NCBI GenBank assembly: GCA_037382465.1
Contig: JARRPX010000023.1
Coordinates: forward strand, 1 to 64,000
Direction: 5' to 3'
DNA: 64,000 bases
Source of the DNA: Anaerolineales bacterium
Lineage (GTDB): Bacteria > Chloroflexota > Anaerolineae > Anaerolineales > E44-bin32
A program made the position numbers and the translations under genes. Numbering within the stretch: the first letter of the stretch is position 1; the number at the start of each line of letters is the position of its first letter. Shown piece by piece: positions 9,100 to 15,640 of this stretch. The notes below the pieces were generated by a model. That model worked only from the letters and a program-made list of their open reading frames with translations. It had not been told where the DNA came from and did no database searches.

Positions 9100-9909
9100 A
9101 TGAAGTGTAATAAAGCCGTTGTCTATATCCTGTTCTTTATCTGCCTCGGAGGAATGTTCAGTTTCGCCACAATGGATGAGGTTTCAGCGAAGATCACCGA
9201 TTCCTCCGACGCAGCGCAAGGCGTTCAGTCTACGCCGAACTTATCCTTTGAAGAACGACTTTCCCGGGCAATCCCACGGACCAACGTGGACCGGAAGGAT
9301 TTGGATCGTCTCGTATACGGTAACCAGCTCGACTGGCCCGAGATGCGCTATCTCAACGAAGGCGTTACTCTTCTCGGTCGAACGGTCACACCCATCGATT
9401 TTCAGATCTTTCCAGGCGGGGACACAGTAAGTGTATATTCGCCACGCGATGGACAATTGTACACGGATGCACTCTGGTACATCACTGAAGTTCTTGAGAA
9501 TGGCCAAAGGGCTTTTGACGCAGTCATGATCCCTCCTGGTGGAAGTCTGGTGATGGTCCAAATCGAAATCGAACCTCCAATATCAAATCCCGATGAAACC
9601 TGCGGCTCATCTTACGAAGGACCTCGCGGGGATTCCTTCCGAATCGCTTATCCCGGCTTGGGGGAACACGCCGTTGCCTACACCCCTTTGTACCCGTACA
9701 GCGGAGGGTACAAACTCCAGGAGTACGCCGCACCTTTCGTCGATTGCCCCGACGATGGCTGGCTGTACTTCTACATCCCCACGCTCGAGGCGGATCCCGC
9801 CAATATATGGCTCGAATTCGTCCAATCGACAGCCTGGTATGACGAACGGACAGGAGAGCCGATCGTCGGAACAAAGCTGGCCTTCTGGACGCTGACAGAA
9901 CGGCCTTGA
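9100..9909 (+). CDS. secreted protein of unknown function in the pilus locus
   Basis: A 269-aa protein with a clear signal peptide (basic start, hydrophobic stretch to about residue 24, likely cleavage after DEVSA near residue 30). The mature part is rich in Tyr, Pro and Gly with few Cys, and looks like a beta-rich extracellular domain; no family is recognised. It follows the toxin gene by 167 bases and precedes the pilin region, all on the same strand. It could be a pilus-associated or envelope protein, but only the location supports that. Confidence 0.7.
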   Translation: MKCNKAVVYILFFICLGGMFSFATMDEVSAKITDSSDAAQGVQSTPNLSFEERLSRAIPRTNVDRKDLDRLVYGNQLDWPEMRYLNEGVTLLGRTVTPIDFQIFPGGDTVSVYSPRDGQLYTDALWYITEVLENGQRAFDAVMIPPGGSLVMVQIEIEPPISNPDETCGSSYEGPRGDSFRIAYPGLGEHAVAYTPLYPYSGGYKLQEYAAPFVDCPDDGWLYFYIPTLEADPANIWLEFVQSTAWYDERTGEPIVGTKLAFWTLTERP

Positions 9910-10068
9910 GCTATTCAATTTTCAGTTTCGGCAGAAGGGTAGCGAAACCCATCACTATACCTGTGAATCAAAGCGCTTGAAACAATCTTCCCCCTGTCGA
10001 GCATATTCGTCCATATCCAAAACCAGGTAGATTCAAATCCGCCAAACCCACATTGTTGCGAATACCTG

Positions 10069-10180
10069 CGGATAAATATCCGCGAAAGACCGGCACCGGA
10101 TACATATCCGGCGCCAACGGTTCTATTGCTGGTTGCGGATGAATATCCGCAACCGATACCGGGCAGATATGTATATGCCC
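10069..10180. repeat. cluster of four GGATA-nn-TATCC type palindromes
   Basis: Three related inverted repeats and one looser one: GCGGATA-AA-TATCCGC (10069-10084), CCGGATA-CA-TATCCGG (10096-10111), GGTTGCGGAT-GAAT-ATCCGCAACC (10131-10154) and GGGCA-N10-TGCCC (10161-10180). Centres are 27, 39 and 28 bp apart. The first three share the core GGATA/TATCC. They could be tandem operator sites for a regulator of the pilin gene, or hairpins in a long leader RNA. Confidence 0.7.
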
Positions 10181-10321
10181 GCCTCTACTCCAGCAACCCT
10201 GGTACACAAATCACAAGAGCGTTCCTGCGCCGAATTCTTCTCTTAAACAAACACCCGCAGATACACATGCATCGCCAGCGAGTATCCCTCCATTCATCCT
10301 GCGCGGAACAAGTTGCGCAGC

Positions 10322-10400
10322 ATCGAGCGAAGTCGAAGGAGCGCACCGCAGCACCAGTCTGCGAAAATAACGCACCCTTTTTCGACTACACTCAATCGAC
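10322..10400. repeat. degenerate inverted TCGA-GCGAAGTCGA intergenic repeat
   Basis: TCGAGCGAAGTCGA at 10323-10336 faces a partial inverted copy TCGACTACACTCAATCGA at 10382-10399. Motifs of this shape are common as dispersed intergenic repeats in bacteria. The copy here is imperfect, and I saw no second full copy in the window. Confidence 0.35.
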
Positions 10401-10554
10401 GACATTCGCTTCTTCGAAGCTCGCGCATTTCAGGTTGATAAAGAAAGAAGGGACGCCCATGTCCCGTATGAGAGCCTGTTTTTATGCTAGAGTAATTTCA
10501 TGATCGCGGTCGATATCACCCCTCCATGCATACCATATTTGAAGGAGACATCTG

Positions 10555-10710
10555 ATGAGGAAACACCTATCGCAAGGGATTTTAGCCGACCAATCGGGGC
10601 AGGACACGCTGGAGTGGATCGCCATCGCCGCAGTCGTCGTGATCATCGTCATAGTGGTCTTCGCCATCATCCGCGACAAGGCGATTGAGAAGGCGGAAGC
10701 AATTTGGTAA
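10555..10710 (+). CDS. flp: Flp-type major pilin (51 aa)
   Basis: A 51-aa prepilin: a short leader ending in Gly15, then QDTLEW and an uninterrupted hydrophobic helix of about 18 residues, then a short charged tail ending in Trp. Gly followed by Glu at position +5 of the mature protein is the class III prepilin signal cut by TadV/CpaA-type peptidases. GAAGGAG lies 8 bases before ATG 10555. The mature subunit would be about 36 residues, short even for Flp. It sits directly before three pseudopilin-like genes. No prepilin peptidase gene is seen in the window, so processing must rely on one elsewhere. Confidence 0.85.
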   Translation: MRKHLSQGILADQSGQDTLEWIAIAAVVVIIVIVVFAIIRDKAIEKAEAIW

Positions 10711-10787
10711 GTGGCGAATCGGTCCGCGAATCTCGAGCGAACGAGTCGGATTCGCCCAGACGAATGCTATTACCAGCGGGGACAATC

Positions 10788-11213
10788 ATGGCAACGAAGG
10801 TCGATCTCCCAGCACAAGCACCTAAAAATGAATGCGGACAGGCCACACTGGAGTTCATCCACGCCTTCTGGCTCCTTTTTGCTTTTTTTCTGATCATGCT
10901 CGCCATCGCCACGGTGTGGTACGGACACATCATCACCTCGCCCGTATCGTTGGAAGCCGCATCGCGCGAAAGCGTACAACCTGGCTGGGGCCAGGAATTT
11001 ATTCACTCCTCTGGAAACAGTCTGTCGAAAAATACACAGCTAGATACCTCCATCAGCAATTGGGACTCGGGGCTTTTTCAATCCGAAGCGAATATCCTGA
11101 CCGTATCGGGCAAGTCGAGAGCCTCCTGGATGCCTTTTTTGATCAACTGGAGCGTCCCCGTTCAGGGTTCGACGATCTTTCCGGTGTGGGAATTCCACGG
11201 AGGAAGTCCTTAA
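10788..11213 (+). CDS. TadE-like pseudopilin 1
   Basis: A 141-aa protein with an N-terminal leader, then Gly-QATLEF and a hydrophobic helix (HAFWLLFAFFLIMLAIATVW). This is the TadE-like layout with Glu at +5 after the Gly, so it is likely processed by the same prepilin peptidase as the pilin. The rest is extracytoplasmic and unrecognised. ATG 10788 gives the shortest leader in keeping with the family; the frame is open from 10704. Its stop overlaps the next start (TAATG). Confidence 0.75.
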   Translation: MATKVDLPAQAPKNECGQATLEFIHAFWLLFAFFLIMLAIATVWYGHIITSPVSLEAASRESVQPGWGQEFIHSSGNSLSKNTQLDTSISNWDSGLFQSEANILTVSGKSRASWMPFLINWSVPVQGSTIFPVWEFHGGSP

Positions 11214-11710
11214 TGTCGCTATCGAAGCAAAATCAAATTGTAAAGAATCAAAAGGGCTCGGCGCTAATCGAATTCGTACTTCTGGCCCCTTTGGTCATTT
11301 TGCTGATGATGTTCGTTTTATTTGCCGGATGGTGGAGTTATTCCAAATTGTCATCCCAAAATGCGGCTTATAGTCGTGGCGTATTTAATCCTTCGTATGC
11401 AACATTTCGATCTGGTGGAGAATATATTCCGCGCGAGGAATCGGCAGAATGGGTGATATTGGAAAGCTCGAAGGGGATGAAACAGATGTGGTTCGATCAT
11501 ATGAGCATCGGCTGGAGGCACGGTACCTACCGCATATCAAGAATCGGCGGGGCAGGCTATGTGGTCTCCATCTTGCCAAATAAAAACTCATTCCATGAAT
11601 GGTTCCTGGATTTTTTATCGCACGTGGGAAGTGGGAATTATTCAAGCCAGTTACCAAAAGGGAATGCGTTCTTTTTCTTTACGCCACTTATATCTGAATC
11701 AGAATATTGA
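11213..11710 (+). CDS. TadE-like pseudopilin 2
   Basis: A 165-aa protein: 14 leading residues, then Gly-SALIEF with Glu at +5, followed by the hydrophobic stretch VLLAPLVILLMMFVLFAGWW. The extracytoplasmic part is rich in Ser, Tyr and Trp. It begins at ATG 11213, sharing one base with the previous stop, with GGAGGAAG upstream. A longer upstream frame to 10832 is only the shadow of the previous gene. A minor pilus subunit or assembly initiator is inferred. Confidence 0.75.
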   Translation: MSLSKQNQIVKNQKGSALIEFVLLAPLVILLMMFVLFAGWWSYSKLSSQNAAYSRGVFNPSYATFRSGGEYIPREESAEWVILESSKGMKQMWFDHMSIGWRHGTYRISRIGGAGYVVSILPNKNSFHEWFLDFLSHVGSGNYSSQLPKGNAFFFFTPLISESEY

Positions 11711-11729
11711 ACATGGCAGATGATTCAAG

Positions 11730-12200
11730 ATGAAAAACCTAACATGCACGGAAATTTGTGAAGGGAACAAACGAGGGCAGATCATGCTCGCCTTCCTGGG
11801 CTTCTTTCCCCTCTTCATCGTGTGCTTATTCGTGGTGACCGATCTTGCCCGCTATTTCTACCTCAAGAATCAGGTGCGTATTACTGCCGATTCAGCCGCT
11901 CTGGCCGCAGCCGGGGCGTTGGATATGCGCCAAGCGACTGAGAATCAAGTATTCGTCATCAACGGCGCCTGGGGCAGCATTAGAGCGATGGAAGTCGTCT
12001 TGGAAACACAAGGCAAGGTCAGCGAAGATTCTTGGATGACCATCGGGATTACATACTTAGACATTCAGGGCGACGAAGTTACCGTAATCGTGAACGGAAA
12101 GGGGCCAACCTTGTTTGGCGGTTACATTGGAATATCAGAGTTCAAAACGAGCGCCATCGCAAAAGCACGCATCGCCGTTGGCGTGGATCAAGAGTGGTAA
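11730..12200 (+). CDS. TadE/TadG-like pseudopilin 3
   Basis: A 156-aa protein with a Gly-QIMLAF junction, a hydrophobic helix (FFPLFIVCLFVVTDLARYFYL) and the ADSAALAAAGAL segment, which is the hallmark of TadG/TadE-like pseudopilins. Unlike its two neighbours it has Ala, not Glu, at +5 after the Gly, so its processing or polymerisation may differ. It is much shorter than true TadG, which carries a von Willebrand factor A-like domain. Confidence 0.7.
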   Translation: MKNLTCTEICEGNKRGQIMLAFLGFFPLFIVCLFVVTDLARYFYLKNQVRITADSAALAAAGALDMRQATENQVFVINGAWGSIRAMEVVLETQGKVSEDSWMTIGITYLDIQGDEVTVIVNGKGPTLFGGYIGISEFKTSAIAKARIAVGVDQEW

Positions 12201-12251
12201 GCATGTTTGTGGACGATGGTTTCATCGGATCTCAGGCTGGGTGGTACAAAA

Positions 12252-12779
12252 ATGGAAGACTTACGACAAATCGTTGCAGAGTTGGTAGCGATTATTACCA
12301 CCATCGGGGGAATATACTTCTTCATCGGATTCGTCGTTAATCTAGCTCAAACGCAAATCAGTTCTATTACCGGGGATACCCTGGGACGCGCCAGAGCGCT
12401 CCAGCAAGGCATTGCCATGGTTATTCTCTTATGTATCGCCGTATCTATAGGGTCGATCATGGATGGTATAACTGAGCACTTTGACACGGTTGGCGCTATG
12501 CAAGTTCCCCAAACCAAGGAAAACGTGATCGCTTTCTGGTCCAGTCTGGCGAAAATGATTGTTTCAGCCGTCGCGGGAATCTCAACTACGCTGTTAACCG
12601 TCAGTGCCGTTTTCAACGGCTTAGGGCTTCAGATTTCGAAGATGATTGGCCTACCCATTGGCATTGCGCGATCCGCCGGGAATTTACTCGCAGTCGTTAT
12701 CGGCTTGGCGCTTTCAATTACAGCCGTTGCGATTGCACAGGGGATTCTGGACGTGGTAATCAATCTTGTAACTACCTAG
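12252..12779 (+). CDS. small integral membrane protein of the pilus/T4SS locus
   Basis: A 175-aa protein with about four hydrophobic segments: residues 8-32, 52-70, 95-120 and a long C-terminal one ending AIAQGILDVVINLV. No family is recognised. ATG 12252 is chosen with GGGTGG upstream; an in-frame start at 12207 is possible. It lies between the pseudopilins and the VirB2-like gene and is co-oriented with both. Small membrane proteins with similar patterns occur near VirB6-like genes in type IV secretion loci. Confidence 0.65.
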   Translation: MEDLRQIVAELVAIITTIGGIYFFIGFVVNLAQTQISSITGDTLGRARALQQGIAMVILLCIAVSIGSIMDGITEHFDTVGAMQVPQTKENVIAFWSSLAKMIVSAVAGISTTLLTVSAVFNGLGLQISKMIGLPIGIARSAGNLLAVVIGLALSITAVAIAQGILDVVINLVTT

Positions 12780-12816
12780 TGCGGTATCCACTTTAATCTC
12801 CAAATGAGGTACACAA

Positions 12817-13296
12817 GTGATCAAATACATTACAAAGCGGTATAACGAAATACTAATCAAGCTGAACTTGATCGAGGGCCTTGCTTTTAGATTGGCAGCC
12901 ATCATAGTTTGCATTTTCCTACTCTCAGTATTCCTCATGCCCGGAATCACGGCTTTTGCCGATGGATCCACTGGAGGTAGCACAGATGATGCCGCCATGA
13001 CCTTCATTGATATTTTCAACGACCTTGGCCAGCTGGCTATTAAGGTTTGTTATGCATTGATGTTTATCGTTTTCGCCGTCGGATCGGTTAAAGCAGGACT
13101 GGGGGCACAAGCTGCACAGGCGTTTGGCGCAACCGGACGTGTATCGATGGAAATGCTAAATCTTGTCGGTGGAATCATCATATTCGTGATTGGGCTAATG
13201 ACATTGCCCATTGTCAATACGATCATTGACAGCGTTTCCACCAAACTCGCCGTAGATTCTAATATCGGAACGATCAGTAATCCTGTGATTAGGTAG
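12817..13296 (+). CDS. VirB2/TrbC-like small membrane protein
   Basis: A 159-aa protein read from GTG 12817, with GAGGT 8 bases upstream. It has a hydrophobic N-terminal segment ending ITAFADGS that could be a signal peptide cut near residue 49, then two long hydrophobic helices (ALMFIVFAVGSVKAG and LVGGIIIFVIGLMTLPIV) separated by a short GAQAAQAFGATG loop. Signal peptide plus two helices is the layout of VirB2/TrbC pilins. The resemblance is structural, not motif-based. If correct, the locus would encode two unrelated pilin types, Flp and VirB2-like. Confidence 0.55.
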   Translation: MIKYITKRYNEILIKLNLIEGLAFRLAAIIVCIFLLSVFLMPGITAFADGSTGGSTDDAAMTFIDIFNDLGQLAIKVCYALMFIVFAVGSVKAGLGAQAAQAFGATGRVSMEMLNLVGGIIIFVIGLMTLPIVNTIIDSVSTKLAVDSNIGTISNPVIR

Positions 13297-13327
13297 ATCG
13301 CATCTGAATCATAAAGGTTGATGAACG

Positions 13328-15046
13328 ATGCAAAAACGACGAATCAAATTGCTCTTTATTGGCATGACGGCGATACTGACTCTACTCATCGTGCTCGTCG
13401 AAGGCACTCGATCATCGAGCACACAGACCAGCCATAGTCCATCCTATTCAACTGCAAGCGTTGACCTGGGCGCGACCGGACTGGATCATCCTGGTCACTC
13501 TTCTCCCATCGTAAGTAACGAAATGGGCGGAGGGGAATTGGAAAAACGCCAACCTCCCCCATCCCCTATACCCGATACTCAATCGACACCTGCTCCAACG
13601 AATGATAACGAAACCCTTACTCAAGAGACGATAAAGGAAATCTATTTCCCCTATGAAGGCCTCTCGGGGGGCATCAAGAAAGCTCTCTACGAGTTATTCC
13701 TGGAAATGGAGCACGGAACAAGATCCAAAATTGGTAGCACTTTATACGAATTTGAAGAAAACATTCCCAACTATGAACAAAATCTAAAAGATGTGCGTCA
13801 TAGTGTCTGGAAAGTATCGATAAGCATCGCAGGTGTTTTGGCGACATTGATTCTCAGCCTTGTCGTTTCCATCGCTTTGAAAGATGGAGCAACATCAATC
13901 ACAGGGTATGCAGTAATTCGTGAATCCTTACTTAAGTGGATTATCGGTGTCGCCGCAGCCGCATCGAGTTTTTTCCTACTAGAAAAAACAATCGATCTAT
14001 CAAAGGCTTTGGAAAGCGCTATCCGTTCGCAGTTTATTAAATCGAATACCGACATCATTCATGGAATCGGCGTAACCCAATTAGCAAATGCACTTATACC
14101 ATCTCCAGCTGAATCCATCGAACTCGGTGTGCTTTTACTTATTATTCTCATCATCTTCAGCATTCTCTTATTAATTACATACACCACAGTGCTCACAGTA
14201 TCATGGTTTGCGACGAAAGTTATTACTATATTTGTAGTAGCTATTGCTCCGATCGTCCTAATCATTGGCGTACTACCGCCCTTCCGCTGGCTTCAAGGAC
14301 TGTGGGTAAAGATTACTACTGTCGCTTTCATCCTTTGGCCTATGAACTTACTCATGCTGGGTATCTTCTCAAAGGTTATTGCGATTTTTATCTCGAGTGA
14401 AAATGCCTCTATACCGAATACATTCTTTGCTTACTTTATCGCTGTTGGTGTCATATCGATTTTCATAGCCATAAATTCAATAATTGGGAAATTGGTGTAT
14501 GGCTCCGCCATAGAAATCGCATTGAAAACAAGGCGTATAGCCTCTACTCTGACGAGCCGAGCAACCTTTGGTTCTACAGGTATTCTGCTTTCGGGCACTT
14601 CGGGAGAAGGCTTAAGCCCCACATCTGGCGGACTCGCTGGGTTCAATCAAAGGTCAGATCCATTAATTAATCGGTTTTCTCACATTGCATCTACGCAATC
14701 AACCCCAACTTTGGACAGTATTGCTATCGACGACCCTACACCAAACAAACTATTTGGGAATCTCCACAACCCTCAAAATGAGTTAGTCCAACAAATAAAT
14801 ACTGGAATGTCAAGAAATGCACCTGTAGACGCTAACACTCAGATGGAGAGAGTTACTGGAACCAATTTCAGCTCAAGACTTGAGTTTGAATCGAAATACC
14901 ATTCGGGAGATAGATCCCGGAAGATGATCCTACATACTCCAAATGGAATTCTTCAAGCGGATGTATCGAAAACCGGCAACTCACCTGAACAGATCCTTCG
15001 AAAAATGAAGAAACCAGAGAGTTCAGAGGCCTTAAATAATGAGTAA
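13328..15046 (+). CDS. TrbL/VirB6-like polytopic membrane protein
   Basis: A 572-aa protein with an N-terminal membrane segment (about residues 8-25), a Ser/Pro-rich extracytoplasmic linker (about 28-95), and then at least five hydrophobic segments between residues 160 and 390, including a long paired segment around 255-320. A soluble, Ser/Thr/Asn-rich tail of about 180 residues follows. This is the layout of VirB6/TrbL channel components of type IV secretion. Its base composition is distinctly AT-rich compared with the two genes after it. Confidence 0.65.
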   Translation: MQKRRIKLLFIGMTAILTLLIVLVEGTRSSSTQTSHSPSYSTASVDLGATGLDHPGHSSPIVSNEMGGGELEKRQPPPSPIPDTQSTPAPTNDNETLTQETIKEIYFPYEGLSGGIKKALYELFLEMEHGTRSKIGSTLYEFEENIPNYEQNLKDVRHSVWKVSISIAGVLATLILSLVVSIALKDGATSITGYAVIRESLLKWIIGVAAAASSFFLLEKTIDLSKALESAIRSQFIKSNTDIIHGIGVTQLANALIPSPAESIELGVLLLIILIIFSILLLITYTTVLTVSWFATKVITIFVVAIAPIVLIIGVLPPFRWLQGLWVKITTVAFILWPMNLLMLGIFSKVIAIFISSENASIPNTFFAYFIAVGVISIFIAINSIIGKLVYGSAIEIALKTRRIASTLTSRATFGSTGILLSGTSGEGLSPTSGGLAGFNQRSDPLINRFSHIASTQSTPTLDSIAIDDPTPNKLFGNLHNPQNELVQQINTGMSRNAPVDANTQMERVTGTNFSSRLEFESKYHSGDRSRKMILHTPNGILQADVSKTGNSPEQILRKMKKPESSEALNNE

Positions 15047-15129
15047 GTGCATACCATGAACGATGACTTAAGATTGTATTCATCTATACCTGACCCACTT
15101 AATCGATCATTGATCAAAAGGAGCATTTA

Positions 15130-15621
15130 ATGGGCCTCGTTCCTCCACGGATCGAACCGCCGAAAACGATCATCGGGGTCGGGATGCGCGAGCTGCTCGT
15201 CCTGGGCGCGGGGCTGCTGCTCTCGATCCTGGTCGTGCTTTCCGGCCTGGCGCTGGTTATCAAAGTTGGCCTGGCTGCGCTGCTCGTGGGGCTGGCGGCG
15301 CTGCTCGCCCTGGGGCGCGCGCCCGCCACCGGCAAAACCTTCGAGGAATATTTCCTCGACATCTACCATTTTCACAAACGCGACCGTTTCCTGCAGCGCG
15401 GTGCCGCCAACCTGAACGGCGAGCCCTTCGCCCTGCGGCCTGCGCGCGTCGCAGAATCCGCCGTCGCATACGCGCCCCGGGACATGATCCGCATGCGCCC
15501 GCTGCCCCTGAGCCTGAACGCCTTCTTCGGCGTGCTGAGCGTCTGCTTCCTGTCCATGCTCGTCGCCTGGCTGTTCTTCGGCGGGCTGCAGGAACTCCTG
15601 CTGCGATTCGGAATCCGATGA
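15130..15621 (+). CDS. PrgI-family (VirB3-like) membrane protein
   Basis: A 163-aa protein with paired N-terminal hydrophobic helices (residues 20-63) followed by ATGKTFEEYFLDIYHFHKR. This matches the PrgI layout: two helices, then a cytoplasmic segment. A third hydrophobic segment lies near residues 130-152. PrgI/VirB3 proteins sit next to, and work with, the VirB4 ATPase, which is exactly the gene that follows 19 bases later. AGGAG is 6 bases before the ATG. The DNA is GC-rich from here on. Confidence 0.7.
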   Translation: MGLVPPRIEPPKTIIGVGMRELLVLGAGLLLSILVVLSGLALVIKVGLAALLVGLAALLALGRAPATGKTFEEYFLDIYHFHKRDRFLQRGAANLNGEPFALRPARVAESAVAYAPRDMIRMRPLPLSLNAFFGVLSVCFLSMLVAWLFFGGLQELLLRFGIR

Positions 15622-15640
15622 TGCGCTGGAAAGACGATTG

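Larger units (their letters stand above)
9910..10554. other. gene-free stretch upstream of the Flp pilin
   Basis: About 645 bases without a convincing gene. It carries a cluster of short palindromes (10069-10180), two inverted copies of a degenerate TCGAGCGAAGTCGA-like repeat (10322-10400) and a small hairpin (GGGAC/GTCCC, 10451-10466). A frame open from 10126 to 10503 has no family features and runs through the palindromes, so it is not called. The region probably holds the promoter and control sites of the pilin gene. Confidence 0.6.

Noticed and set aside
10069-10180. possible small CRISPR array
   Set aside because: The units are palindromes of differing outer sequence at uneven spacing (27, 39, 28 bp) and there are no unique spacers between identical repeats.
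10126-10503. 125-codon plus-strand frame before the pilin
   Set aside because: It crosses the palindrome cluster and the degenerate repeat, has no ribosome binding site and encodes no recognisable domain.
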